Origin: Gordius sp. MW1
Taxonomy: Eukaryota > Nematomorpha > Gordioida > Gordea > Gordiidae
Length of the DNA: 64,000 nt
Direction of reading: 5' to 3'
Assembly: GCA_964036665.1 (NCBI GenBank)
Contig: OZ038533.1
Coordinates: forward strand, 8,330,413-8,394,412
The notes below the pieces were generated by a model. It had not been told where the DNA came from. It saw nothing but the letters and a program-made list of their open reading frames with translations, and did not search any database. The position numbers were made by a program, and so were the translations under genes. Below are positions 22,616 to 36,147 of the stretch, piece by piece (within the stretch, counting starts at the first letter, position 1; each line of letters begins with the position of its first letter).

Positions 22616-24667
22616 GAAACCACGTCTGAAAACGACAACTTTCATCGGATGAATACGGTTCAAAGAAAAATATGTGAAAAATTTTGAGGAAAAAATATTT
22701 ATTTTTTTCGATTCTATGTGAAAGAGCATGAAAAAATATATAAAAGTAAGCCAACTTGAGAATCCTATTATCCTCGATTTACTTCCGAAAGAGGTTTTAA
22801 GCTGCCAGAACTATTCATTTTGACAAAAGACAACGTTTTATTGTTGCGATTAGTTTGTTGTATCGCAACGTGAGTGCTTAATTTTTGAAAATGGCTCTAT
22901 GCGATCATGATTTCAAAGTAATAGTTTTCAGATTCTGATAAATTTTTACTTGGGATCATAGAAACCACGTCTGAAAACGACAACTTTCATCGGATGAATA
23001 CGGTTCAAAGAAAAATATGTGAAAAATTTTGAGGTAAAAATATTAATTTTTTTCGATTCTATGTGAAAGAGCATGAAAAAATATATAAAAGTAAGCCAAT
23101 TTGAGAATCCTATTATCCTCGATTTACTTCCGAAAAGAGGTTTTAAGCTGCGAGAACTATCATTTTGACATGAGACAACGTTTTAATGTTGCGATTAGTT
23201 TGTTGTATCGCAACGTGAGTGCTTAATTTTTCAAAAATGCACTATGCGATCATGATTTCAAAGTAATAGTTTTCAGATTCTGATAAATTTTTACTTGGGA
23301 TCATAGAAACCACGTCTGAAAACGACAACTTTCATCGGATGAATACGGTTCAAAGAAAAATATGTAAAAAATTTTGAGGTAAAAATATTTATTTTTTTCA
23401 ATTCTATGTGACAGAGCATGAAAAAATATATTTAGAAGTAAGCCAATTAGAGAATCCTATTATCCTCGATTTACTTCCGAAAAGAGGTTTTAAGTTGCGA
23501 GAACTATCATTTTGACAAAAGACAACGTTTTATTGTTGCGATTAGTTTGTTGTATCGCAACGTGATGCTTAATTTTTGAAAATGGCTCTATGCGATCATG
23601 ATTTTAGAGTAATAGTTTTCAGATTCTGATAAATTTTTACTTGAGATCATAGAAACCATGTCTGAAAACGACAACTTTCATCGGATGCATACGGTTGAAA
23701 GAAAAATATGTGAAAAATTTTGAGGTAAAAATATTTATTTTTTTCGATTCTATGTGAAAGAGCATGAAAAAATATATAAAAGTAAGCCAATTTGAGAATC
23801 CTATTATCCTCGATTGACTTCCGAAAAGAGGTTTTAATCTGCGAGAACTATCATTTTGACAAAAGACAACGTTTTATTGTTGCGATTAGTTTGTTGTATC
23901 GCAACGTGAGTGCTTAATTTTTGAAAACTGCTCTATGCGATCCTTATTTCAAAGTAATAGTTTTTAGATTCTTACTTGGGATCATAGAAACCACGTCTGA
24001 AAACGACAACTTTCATCGGATGAATACGGTTCAAAGAAAAATATGTAAAAAATTTTGAGGTAAAAATATTTATTTTTTTCAATTCTATGTGACAGAGCAT
24101 GAAAAAATATATTTAAAAGTAAGCCAATTAGAGAATCCTATTATCCTCGATTTACTTCCGAAAAGAGGTTTTAAGCTGCGAGAACTATCATTTTGACAAA
24201 AGACAACGTTTTATTGTTGCGATTAGTTTGTTGTATCGCAACGTGATGCTTAATTTTTGAAAATGGCTCTATGCGATCATGATTTTAGAGTAATAGTTTT
24301 CAGATTCTGATAAATTTTTACTTGAGATCATAGAAACCATGTCTGAAAACGACAACTTTCATCGGATGCCTACGGTTGAAAGAAAAATATGTGAAAAATT
24401 TTGAGGTAAAAATATTTATTTTTTTCGATTCTATGTGAAAGAGCATGAAAAAATATATAAAAGTAAGCCAATTTGAGAATCCTATTATCCTCGATTGACT
24501 TCCGAAAAGAGGTTTTAATCTGCGAGAACCATCATTTTGACAAAAGACAACGTTTTATTGTTGCGATTAGTTTGTTGTATCGTAACGTGAGTGCTTAATT
24601 TTTGAAAACTGCTCTATGCGATCTTTATTTCAAAGTAATAGTTTTTAGATTCTTACTTGGGATCATA

Positions 24668-24672
24668 GAAAC
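24668..24672. other. Target site duplication, left of element B (gaaac)
   Basis: The pentamer and its position within the monomer are identical to element A and recur at 26387-26391. The shared site is one of the arguments that A and B come from one insertion event. Confidence 0.85.
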
Positions 24673-25065
24673 TTATAAGTCAGGCCGGCGGGGCCATACT
24701 TATTTTTTACAGGTCCTCCCCCCAAAAAGGGAGGACAATTATTCTGTTTCGTTTTTAGCTTGTCAACGAAAATATGTTTTTATTTAGTTTCTCGAAACAC
24801 AAATATATATATGAAAAACGAGAATGAGAATTATATATATGCGAACACAAGCGGTAGAATTCCTTTTTTGGGGTAACGTACAGGGTAACGTAGTGAAGTG
24901 AGTGTTGATAAAAATCGATAATATTAAATATAGCAAGAGGGGGAGAGTGACATCGATATACCACATTGGTAAAAGCGGGGGATAAAGAACAAAAATCGAT
25001 AATATTTATTATAACGAAAAACCAATAATAAATAACGCAGGGGGGGGGGAATATCAAACACCACA
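24673..25065 (-). repeat. 3' LTR of element B (393 bp)
   Basis: This LTR carries the same 'gtcagg' and 'ttggta' variants as the 3' LTR of element A, with a 10-base G-run. The purine tract follows at 25066-25076 on the plus-strand map. Confidence 0.85.
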
Positions 25066-25995
25066 CCTCCCCCTTTATCGAAAAGTCAAAGACTTAAAGT
25101 CCTGCCCTTCCGATAAAGGTACGGGGGTAAAAAATATTTAGTTAAAATCCCTTTTAAAGACTGAGGCGAACTTAGGTTGAGATGGCGATTAAACTTTTCT
25201 TGCAAAAATCTAAAATGTAGGTATATCAAACAATCTAATTTTCAAACTTTTTCTAAAAATCTAGCCCATAATTTATGTAATTTCTTGTCTGACATCAAGT
25301 GCCAGTTGATGATCTTTGCCTTCGGATCGACTTAGCGATAAAAAGGGTACGTCATGGCTTACAAGACTTAGCGTCCCCGCTCTGTGACGTACCGAGCAAC
25401 AGTCTAAAACAAAATAATAGTCAATATATGCTAAATCATCATCAAAAGGCTATACCGTTTTTTTTTTATTTTATACCTACAATGTAACTTTTAAAAATTA
25501 TCAAATCAATTCTCTCGCCATTTCACTCTCCACCACCGCCAAATAATATGCAAAAAAACGCGGGGGGGGGGGTTAATAATATCAACAATACAATCGTCAT
25601 ATAATAACATATGTGCCCAAAAAAAAAAATCAAGTAAAATCTCTTACAATCATATTTAAGTATCGACTAGTTGGTGTGAATATATTTTTGTTTTGTTGAC
25701 ACTCAGGTATGCTTCAGTTTGGGTGGGTATATATGAATTTTCCGACTTGTATTAAAGAATTTTTTCTTCCTTCATCTCCTTTTAAATAAGAGGAATGATT
25801 TGTTTATTCGAATAATGATTAGCGTAATAATGGATGGGTATTTGCGATTTGGAGGAATTTTTCCTTTCGTTTATAGAATCCTGCCCTTTGTTTCGGACAA
25901 CTCTGTTGTTAGGTTGTCGCCGTTTGGTTGGTTGCCGATGTTTCGGAACATTGAGGGTTGCGTAGGTTCAACTGATCCACCTTTTCTGACACCAT
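25065..25995 (-). other. Internal region of element B, non-coding
   Basis: The interior is nearly identical to 19232-20160. It keeps the purine tract (25066-25076), the 9-bp stem arms (25346-25354 and 25385-25393) and the primer site (25984-25994). It has no sense-strand frame of note. Confidence 0.8.
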
Positions 25996-26386
25996 TTATA
26001 AGTATGGCCGGCGGGGCCATACTTATTTTTTACAGGTCCTCCCCCCAAAAAGGGAGGACAATTATTCTGTTTCGTTTTTAGCTTGTCAACGAAAATATGT
26101 TTTTATTTAGTTTCTCGAAACACAAATATATATATGAAAAACGAGAATGAGAATTATATATATGCGAACACAAGCGGTAGAATTCCTTTTTTGGGGTAAC
26201 GTACAGGGTAACGTAGTGAAGTGAGTGTTGATAAAAATCGATAATATTAAATATAGCAAGAGGGGGAGAGTGACATCGATATACCACATTGTTAAAAGCG
26301 GGGGATAAAGAACAAAAATCGATAATATTTATTATAACGAAAAACCAATAATAAATAACGCAGGGGGGGGAATATCAAACATAACA
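25996..26386 (-). repeat. 5' LTR of element B (391 bp)
   Basis: This LTR carries the 'gtatgg' and 'ttgtta' variants of the 5' LTR of element A, an intact 12-bp terminal hairpin and an 8-base G-run. Its outer end reads 'aacataaca' where A has 'aacaccaca'. Hence the LTR now begins TGTTATG on the minus strand, two changes after duplication. Confidence 0.85.
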
Positions 26387-29300
26387 GAAACCACGTCTGA
26401 AAACGACAACTTTCATCGGATGAATACGGTTCAAAGACAATATGTGAAAAATTTTGAGGTAAAAATATTTATTTTTTTCGATTCTATGTGAAAGAGCATG
26501 AAAAAATATATAAAATTAAGCCAATTTGAGAATCCTATTATCCTCGATTTACTTCCGAAAAGAGGTTTTAAGCTGCGAGAACTATCATTTTGAGAAAAGA
26601 CAACGTTTTAATGTTGCGATTAGTATGTTGTATCGCAACGTGAGTGCTTAATTTTTCAAAAATGCACTATGCGATCATGATTTCAAAGTAATAGTTTTCT
26701 GATTCTGATAAATTTTTACTTTTTATCATGGAAACCACGTCTGAAAACGACAACTTTCATCGGATGCATACGGTTGAAAGAAAAATATGTGAAAAATTTT
26801 GAGGTAAAAATATTTATTTTATTCGATTCTATGTGAAAGAGCATGAAAAAATATATAAAAGTAAGCCAATTTGAGAATCCTAATCCTCGATTGACTTCCG
26901 AAAAGAGGTTTTAATCTGCGAGAACTATCATTTTGACAAAAGACAACGTTTTATTGTTGCGATTAGTTTGTTGTATCGCAACGTGAGTGCTTAATATTTG
27001 AAAATGGCTCTATGCGATCATGATTTCAAAGTAATAGTTTTGAGATTCTGATAAATTTTTACTTGGAATCATAGAAACCACGTCTGAAAACGACAACTTT
27101 CATCGGATGAATACGGTTCAAAGAAAAATATGTGAAAAATTTTGAGGTAAAAATATTTATTTTTTTCGATTCTATGTGAAAGAGCATGAAAAAATATATA
27201 AAAGTAAGCCAATTTGAGAATCCTAATCCTCGATTGACTTCCGAAAAGAGGTTTTAATCTGCGAGAACTATCATTTTGACAAAAGACAACGTTTTATTGT
27301 TGCGATTAGTTTGTTGTATCGCAACGTGAGTGCTTAATATTTGAAAATGGCTCTATGCGATCATGATTTCAAAGTAATAGTTTTGAGATTCTGATAAATT
27401 TTTACTTGGAATCATAGAAACCACGTCTGAAAACGACAACTTTCATCGGATGAATACGGTTCAAAGAAAAATATGTGAAAAATTTTGAGGTAAAAATATT
27501 TATATTCTATGTGAAAGAGCATGAAAAAATATATAAAAGTAAGCCAATTTGAGAATCCTATTATCCTCGATTGACTTCCGAAAAGAGGTTTTAAGCTGCG
27601 AGAACTATCATTTTGACAAAAGACAACGTTTTATTGTTGCGATTAGTTTGTTGTATCGCAACGTGAGTGCTTAATTTTTGAAAATGGCTCTATGCGATCA
27701 CGATTTCAAAGTAATAGTTTTCAGATTCTGATAAATTTTTACTTGGGATCATAGAAACCACGTCTGAAAACGACAACTTTCATCGGATGAATACGGTTCA
27801 AAGAAAAATATGTGAAAAATTTTGAGGTAAAAATATTTATTTTTTTCAATTCTATGTGAAAGGCATGAAAAAATATATAAAAGTAAGCCAATTTGAGAAT
27901 CCTATTATCCTCGATTGACTTGCGCAAAGAGGTTTTAAGCTGCGAGAACTATCATTTTGACAAAAGACAACGTTTTATTGTTGCGATTAGTTTGTTGTAT
28001 CGCAACGTGAGTGCTTAATTTCTCAAAAATGCACTATGCGATCATGATTTCAAAGTAATAGTTTTCTGATTCTAATTTTTACTTTTTATCAAACCACGTC
28101 TGAAAACGACAACTTTCATCGGATGAATACGGTTCAAAGAAAAATATGTGAAAAATTTTGAGGTAAAAATATTTATTTTTTCGATTCTATGTGAAAGAGC
28201 ATGAAAAAATATATAAAAGTAAGCCAATTTGGGAATCCTATTATCCTCGATTAACTTCCGCAAAGAGGTTTTAAGCTGCGAGAACTATCATTTTGACAAA
28301 AAACAACATTTTATTGTTGCGATTAGTTTGTTGTATCGCAACGTGAGTGCTTAATTTGTCAAAAATGCACTATGCGATCATGATTTCAAAGTAATAGTTT
28401 TCTGATTCTGATAAATTTTTACTTTTTATCATGGAAACCACGTCTGAAAACGACAACTTTCATCGGATGAATACGGTTCAAAGAAAAATATGTGAAAAAT
28501 TTTGAGGTAAAAATTATTATTTTTTTCGATTCTATGTGAAAGAGCATGAAAAAATATATAAAAGTAAGCCAATTTGAGAATCCTATTATCCTCGATTGAC
28601 ATCCGCAAAGAGGTTTTAGGCTGCGAGAACTATCATTTTGACAAAAGACAACGTTTTAGTGTTGCGATTAGTTTGTTGTATCGCAACGTGAGTGCTTAAT
28701 TTGTCAAAAATGCACTATGCGATCATGATTTCAAAGTAATAGTTTTCTGATTCTGATAAATTTATACTTTTTATCATGGAAACCACGTCTGAAAACGACA
28801 ACTTTCATCGGATGAATACGGTTCTAAGAAAAATATGTGAAAAATTTTGAGGTAAAAATATTTATTTTTTTCGATTCTATGTGAAAGAGCATGAAAAAAT
28901 ATATAAAAGTAAGCCAATTTGAGAATCCTATTATCCTCGATTGACTTCCGCAAAGAGGTTTTAAGCTGCGAGAACTATCATTTTGACAAAAGACAACGTT
29001 TTATTGTTGCGATTAGTTTGTTGTATCGCAACGCGAGTGCTTAATTTGTCAAAAATGCACTATGCGATCATGATTTCAAAGTAATAGTTTTCTGATTCTG
29101 ATAAATTTTTACTTTTTATCATGGAAACCAGGTCTGAAAACGACAACTTTCATCGGATGAATACGGTTCAAAGAAAAATATGTGAAAAATTTTGAGGTAA
29201 AAATATTTATTTTTTTCGATTCTATGTAAAAGAGCATGAAAAAATATATAAAAGTAAGCCAATTTGAGAATCCTATTATCCTCGCTTGACTTCCGAAAAG

Positions 29301-30574
29301 AGGTTTTAATCTGCGAGAACTATCATTTTGACAAAAGACAACGTTTTATTGTTGCGATTAGTTTGTTGTATCGCAACGTGAGTGCTTAATTTTTGAAAAT
29401 GGCTCTATGCGATCATGATTTCAAAGTAATAGTTTTCAGATTCTGATAAATTTTTACTTGGGATCATAGAAACCACGTCTGAAAACGACAACTTTCATCG
29501 GATGAATACGGTTCAAAGAAAAATATGTGAAAATTTTGAGGTAAAAATATTTATTTTTTTCGATTCTATGTGAAAGAGCATGAAAAAATATATAAAAGTA
29601 AGCCAATTTAAAAATCCTATTATCCTCGATTGACTTCCGAAAAGAGGTTTTAAGCTGCGAGAACTATCATTTTGACAAAAGGCAACGTTTTATTGTTCCG
29701 ATTAGTTTGTTGTATCGCAACGTGAGTGCTTAATTTTTGAAAATGGCTCTATGCGATCACGATTTCAAAGTAATAGTTTTCAGATTCTGATAAATTTTTA
29801 CTTGGGATCATAGAAACCACGTCTGAAAACGACAACTTTCATCGGATGAATACGGTTCAAAGAAAAATATGTGAAAATTTTGAGGTAAAAATATTTATTT
29901 TTTTCGATTCTATGTGAAAGAGCATGAAAAAATATATAAAAGTAAGCCAATTTGAGAATCCTATTATCCTCGATTTACTTTCGAAAAGAGGTTTTAAGCT
30001 GACAGAACTATTCATTTTGACAAAAGACAACGTTTTATTGTTGCGATTAGTTTGTTGTATCGCAACGTGAGTGCTTAATTTTTGAAAATGGCTCTATGCG
30101 ATCATGATTTCAAAGTAATAGTTTTCAGATTCTCATAAATTTTTACTTGGGATCATAGAAACCATGTCTGAAAACGACAACTTTCATCGGATGAATACGG
30201 TTCAAAGAAAAATATGTAAAAAAAATTTGAGGTAAAAATATTTATTTTTTTCGATTCTATGTGAAAGAGCATGAAAGAATATATAAAAGTAAGCCAATTT
30301 GAGAATCCTATTATCCTCGATTGACTTCCGCAATGAGGGTTTCTAGCTGCCTGAACTATCATTTTGACAAAAGACAACGTTTTATTGTAGCGATTAGTTT
30401 GTTGTATCGCAACGTGAGTGCTTAATTTGTCAAAAATGCACTATGCGATCATGATTTCAAAGTAATAGTTTTTAGATTCTGATAAATTTTTACTTGGGAT
30501 CATAGAAACCACGTCTGAAAACGACAACTTTCATCGGATGAATACGGTTCAAAGAAAAATATGTGAAAATTTTG
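26387..30574. repeat. Satellite array, mixed monomers
   Basis: Monomers continue after the right target duplication (26387-26391). Two successive near-identical units with 'taatatttgaaaatgg', 'gttttgagattc' and 'cttggaatcatag' lie at about 26700-27420. A T-tract deletion, 'atttatattctatg', is at 27500. 28072-29205 repeats 20872-22005. 29540-30230 recurs about 2404 bp downstream (7 monomers), marked by 'caaaaggcaacg' (29676 and 32080). No gene is seen. Confidence 0.9.
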
Positions 30575-33500
30575 AGGTAAAAATATTTATTTTTTTCGAT
30601 TCTATGTGAAAGAGCATGAAAAAATATATAAAAGTAAGCCAATTTAAAAATCCTATTATCCTCGATTGACTTCCGAAAAGAGGTTTTAAGCTGCTAGAAC
30701 TATCATTTTGACAAAAGACAACGTTTTATTGTTGCGATTAGTTTGTTGTATCGCAACGTGAGTGCTTAATTTTTGAAAATGGCTCTATGCGATCATGATT
30801 TCAAAGTAATAGTTTTCAGATTCTGATAAATTTTTACTTGGGATCATAGAAACCATGTCTGAAAACGACAACTTTCATCGGATGAATACGGTTAAAGAAA
30901 AATATGTGAAAAATTTTGTGGTAAAAATATTTATTTTTTTTCGATTCTATGTGAAAGAGCATGAAAAAATATATAAAAGTAAGCCAATTTGAGAATCCTA
31001 TTATCCTCGATTGACTTCCGAAAAGAGGTTTTAAGCTGCGAGAACTATCATTTTGACAAAAGACAACTTGCGATTAGTTTGTTGTATCGCAACGTGAGTG
31101 CTTAATTTTTGAAAATGGCTCTATGCGATCATGATTTCAAAGTAATAGTTTTCAGATTCTGATAAATTTTTACTTGGGATCATAGAAACCATGTCTGAAA
31201 ACGACAACTTTCATCGGATGAATACGGTTAAAGAAAAATATGTGAAAAATTTTCAGGTAAAAATATTTATTTATTTTCGATTCTATGTGAAAGAGCATGA
31301 AAAAATATATAAGAGTAAGCCAATTTGAGAATCCTATTATCCTCGATTGACTTCCGCAATGAGGGTTTCTAGCTGCCTGAACTATCATTTTGACAAAAGA
31401 CAACGTTTTATTGTAGCGATTAGTTTGTTGTATCGCAACGTGAGTGCTTAATTTGTCAAAAAGGCACTATGCGATCATGATTTCAAAGTAATAGTTTTTA
31501 GATTCTGATAAATTTTTACTTGGGATCATAGAAACCACGTCTGAAAACGACAACTTTCATCGGATGAATACGGTTCTAAGAAAAATATGTGAAAAATTTT
31601 GAGGTAAAAATATTTATTTTTTTCGATTCTATGTGAAAGAGCATGAAAAAATATATGAAAGTAAGCCAATTTGAGAATCCTATTATCCTCGATTGACTTC
31701 CGAAAAGAGGTTATAAGCTGCGAGAACTATCATTTTGACAAAAGACAACGTTTTATTGTTGCGATTAGTTTGTTCTATCGCAACGTGCTTAATTTTTGAA
31801 AACTGCTCTATGCGATCATGATTTCAAAGTAATAGTTTTTAGATTCTGAAAAATTTTTACTTGGGATCATAGAAACCACGTCTGAAAACGACAACTTTCA
31901 TCGGATGAATACGGTTCAAAGAAAAATATGTGAAAAATTTTGAGGTAAAAATATTTATTTTTTTCGATTCTATGTGAAAGAGCATGAAAAAATATATAAA
32001 AGTAAGCCAATTTAAAAATCCTATTATCCTCGATTGACTTCCGAAAAGAGGTTTTAAGCTGCGAGAACTATCATTTTGACAAAAGGCAACGTTTTATTGT
32101 TCCGATTAGTTTGTTGTATCGCAACGTGAGTGCTTAATTTTTGAAAATGGCTCTATGCGATCACGATTTCAAAGTAATAGTTTTCAGATTCTGATAAATT
32201 TTTACTTGGGATCATAGAAACCACGTCTGAAAACGACAACTTTCATCGGATGAATACGGTTCAAAGAAAAATATGTGAAAATTTTGAGGTAAAAATATTT
32301 ATTTTTTTCGATTCTATGTGAAAGAGCATGAAAAAATATATAAAAGTAAGCCAATTTGAGAATCCTATTATCCTCGATTTACTTTCGAAAAGAGGTTTTA
32401 AGCTGACAGAACTATTCATTTTGACAAAAGACAACGTTTTATTGTTGCGATTAGTTTGTTGTATCGCAACGTGAGTGCTTAATTTTTGAAAATGGCTCTA
32501 TGCGATCATGATTTCAAAGTAATAGTTTTCAGATTCTGATAAATTTTTACTTGGGATCATAGAAACCATGTCTGAAAACGACAACTTTCATCGGATGAAT
32601 ACGGTTCAAAGAAAAATATGTAAAAAAAATTTGAGGTAAAAATATTTATTTTTTTCGATTCTATGTGAAAGAGCATGAAAAAATATATAAAAGTAAGCCA
32701 ATTTAAAAATCCTATTATCCTCGATTGACTTCCGAAAAGAGGTTTTAAGCTGCTAGAACTATCATTTTGACAAAAGACAACGTTTTATTGTTGCGATTAG
32801 TTTGTTGTATCGCAACGTGAGTGCTTAATTTTTGAAAATGGCTCTATGCGATCATGATTTCAAAGTAATAGTTTTCAGATTCTGATAAATTTTTACTTGG
32901 GATCATAGAAACCATGTCTGAAAACGACAACTTTCATCGGATGAATACGGTTAAAGAAAAATATGTGAAAAATTTTGTGGTAAAAATATTTATTTTTTTT
33001 CGATTCTATGTGAAAGAGCATGAAAAAATATATAAAAGTAAGCCAATTTGAGAATCCTATTATCCTCGATTGACTTCCGAAAAGAGGTTTTAAGCTGCGA
33101 GAACTATCATTTTGACAAAAGACAACTTGCGATTAGTTTGTTGTATCGCAACGTGAGTGCTTAATTTTTGAAAATGGCTCTATGCGATCATGATTTCAAA
33201 GTAATAGTTTTCAGATTCTGATAAATTTTTACTTGGGATCATAGAAACCATGTCTGAAAACGACAACTTTCATCGGATGAATACGGTTAAAGAAAAATAT
33301 GTGAAAAATTTTCAGGTAAAAATATTTATTTATTTTCGATTCTATGTGAAAGAGCATGAAAAAATATATAAGAGTAAGCCAATTTGAGAATCCTATTATC
33401 CTCGATTGACTTCCGCAATGAGGGTTTCTAGCTGCCTGAACTATCATTTTGACAAAAGACAACGTTTTATTGTAGCGATTAGTTTGTTGTATCGCAACGT

Positions 33501-36147
33501 GAGTGCTTAATTTGTCAAAAAGGCACTATGCGATCATGATTTCAAAGTAATAGTTTTTAGATTCTGATAAATTTTTACTTGGGATCATAGAAACCACGTC
33601 TGAAAACGACAACTTTCATCGGATGAATACGGTTCTAAGAAAAATATGTGAAAAATTTTGAGGTAAAAATATTTATTTTTTTCGATTCTATGTGAAAGAG
33701 CATGAAAAAATATATGAAAGTAAGCCAATTTGAGAATCCTATTATCCTCGATTGACTTCCGAAAAGAGGTTATAAGCTGCGAGAACTATCATTTTGACAA
33801 AAGACAACGTTTTATTGTTGCGATTAGTTTGTTCTATCGCAACGTGCTTAATTTTTGAAAACTGCTCTATGCGATCATGATTTCAAAGTAATAGTTTTTA
33901 GATTCTGAAAAATTTTTACTTGGGATCATAGAAACCACGTCTGAAAACGACAACTTTCATCGGATGAATACGGTTCAAAGAAAAATATGTGAAAAATTTT
34001 GAGGTAAAAATATTTATTTTTTTCGATTCTATGTGAAAGAGCATGAAAAAATATATAAAAGTAAGCCAATTTAAAAATCCTATTATCCTCGATTGACTTC
34101 CGAAAAGAGGTTTTAAGCTGCGAGAACTATCATTTTGACAAAAGGCAACGTTTTATTGTTCCGATTAGTTTGTTGTATCGCAACGTGAGTGCTTAATTTT
34201 TGAAAATGGCTCTATGCGATCACGATTTCAAAGTAATAGTTTTCAGATTCTGATAAATTTTTACTTGGGATCATAGAAACCACGTCTGAAAACGACAACT
34301 TTCATCGGATGAATACGGTTCAAAGAAAAATATGTGAAAATTTTGAGGTAAAAATATTTATTTTTTTCGATTCTATGTGAAAGAGCATGAAAAAATATAT
34401 AAAAGTAAGCCAATTTGAGAATCCTATTATCCTCGATTTACTTTCGAAAAGAGGTTTTAAGCTGACAGAACTATTCATTTTGACAAAAGACAACGTTTTA
34501 TTGTTGCGATTAGTTTGTTGTATCGCAACGTGAGTGCTTAATTTTTGAAAATGGCTCTATGCGATCATGATTTCAAAGTAATAGTTTTCAGATTCTGATA
34601 AATTTTTACTTGGGATCATAGAAACCATGTCTGAAAACGACAACTTTCATCGGATGAATACGGTTCAAAGAAAAATATGTAAAAAAAATTTGAGGTAAAA
34701 ATATTTATTTTTTTCGATTCTATGTGAAAGAGCATGAAAAAATATATAAAAGTAAGCCAATTTAAAAATCCTATTATCCTCGATTGACTTCCGAAAAGAG
34801 GTTTTAAGCTGCTAGAACTATCATTTTGACAAAAGACAACGTTTTATTGTTGCGATTAGTTTGTTGTATCGCAACGTGAGTGCTTAATTTTTGAAAATGG
34901 CTCTATGCGATCATGATTTCAAAGTAATAGTTTTCAGATTCTGATAAATTTTTACTTGGGATCATAGAAACCATGTCTGAAAACGACAACTTTCATCGGA
35001 TGAATACGGTTAAAGAAAAATATGTGAAAAATTTTGTGGTAAAAATATTTATTTTTTTTCGATTCTATGTGAAAGAGCATGAAAAAATATATAAAAGTAA
35101 GCCAATTTGAGAATCCTATTATCCTCGATTGACTTCCGAAAAGAGGTTTTAAGCTGCGAGAACTATCATTTTGACAAAAGACAACTTGCGATTAGTTTGT
35201 TGTATCGCAACGTGAGTGCTTAATTTTTGAAAATGGCTCTATGCGATCATGATTTCAAAGTAATAGTTTTCAGATTCTGATAAATTTTTACTTGGGATCA
35301 TAGAAACCATGTCTGAAAACGACAACTTTCATCGGATGAATACGGTTAAAGAAAAATATGTGAAAAATTTTCAGGTAAAAATATTTATTTATTTTCGATT
35401 CTATGTGAAAGAGCATGAAAAAATATATAAGAGTAAGCCAATTTGAGAATCCTATTATCCTCGATTGACTTCCGCAATGAGGGTTTCTAGCTGCCTGAAC
35501 TATCATTTTGACAAAAGACAACGTTTTATTGTAGCGATTAGTTTGTTGTATCGCAACGTGAGTGCTTAATTTGTCAAAAAGGCACTATGCGATCATGATT
35601 TCAAAGTAATAGTTTTTAGATTCTGATAAATTTTTACTTGGGATCATAGAAACCACGTCTGAAAACGACAACTTTCATCGGATGAATACGGTTCTAAGAA
35701 AAATATGTGAAAAATTTTGAGGTAAAAATATTTATTTTTTTCGATTCTATGTGAAAGAGCATGAAAAAATATATGAAAGTAAGCCAATTTGAGAATCCTA
35801 TTATCCTCGATTGACTTCCGAAAAGAGGTTATAAGCTGCGAGAACTATCATTTTGACAAAAGACAACGTTTTATTGTTGCGATTAGTTTGTTCTATCGCA
35901 ACGTGCTTAATTTTTGAAAACTGCTCTATGCGATCATGATTTCAAAGTAATAGTTTTTAGATTCTGAAAAATTTTTACTTGGGATCATAGAAACCACGTC
36001 TGAAAACGACAACTTTCATCGGATGAATACGGTTCAAAGAAAAATATGTGAAAAATTTTGAGGTAAAAATATTTATTTTTTTCGATTCTATGTGAAAGAG
36101 CATGAAAAAATATATAAAAGTAAGCCAATTTAAAAATCCTATTATCC
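30575..36147. repeat. 2059-bp higher-order repeat (6-mer), about 2.7 copies
   Basis: This is one of the most regular parts of the window. The deletion 'agacaacttgcg' lies at 31061, 33120 and 35179, exactly 2059 bp apart. 'caggtaaaaatatttattta' recurs with the same spacing near 31254, 33313 and 35372, as does 'gcaatgagggtttctagctg'. 'aaaaggcaacg' is at 32081 and 34140. Copies look identical over long stretches, so they arose by very recent unequal exchange or amplification. The left limit is where 'gtgaaaattttg' differs from 'gtaaaaaaaatttg' (30561 against 32620). The right limit is where 'cctctattg' appears near 36146. Confidence 0.9.

Larger units (their letters stand above)
20554..24672. 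repeat. Satellite array between the two retroelement copies
   Basis: The 343-bp monomers resume in phase after element A. 20554-22005 is the right part of duplicated segment A and includes a shortened unit 'gattctaatttttac' with loss of 'atgga' near 20871-20892. 22005-23035 holds near-identical subfamily B monomers with 'gaggaaaaaatattt'. 23035-24672 is the left flank of segment B. No gene is seen. Confidence 0.92.
24673..26386 (-). mobile_element. TRIM-like non-autonomous LTR retrotransposon, copy B
   Basis: This 1714-bp copy of the element at 18838-20553 has the same orientation, the same target site and the same satellite flanks. LTRs are at 24673-25065 and 25996-26386, the polypurine tract at 25066-25076 and the tRNA-Leu primer site at 25984-25994. 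Differences from copy A that I could find are few: 'gccttcgg' for 'gccctcgg' at about 25321, 'ggttaata' for 'ggtttata' near 25573, 'aacataac' for 'aacaccac' at the outer end, and shorter G-runs. The two LTRs here differ from each other at the same sites as in copy A. That means copy B arose by duplication of the inserted locus, not by a second transposition. It is non-coding. Confidence 0.87.
23035..29205. repeat. Segmental duplication, copy B (contains retroelement B)
   Basis: This is the counterpart of about 16860-22005. It lacks one monomer to the left of the element (the offset changes from about 6173 to 5835 bp) and has about 1365 bp, four extra monomers, to the right. Those extra units include two adjacent near-identical monomers with 'gagaatcctaatcctcg' near 26873 and 27216. 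After them the match to copy A resumes at 28072 (counterpart of 20872). Remaining differences are scattered single bases, so the copying is recent. Confidence 0.8.
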
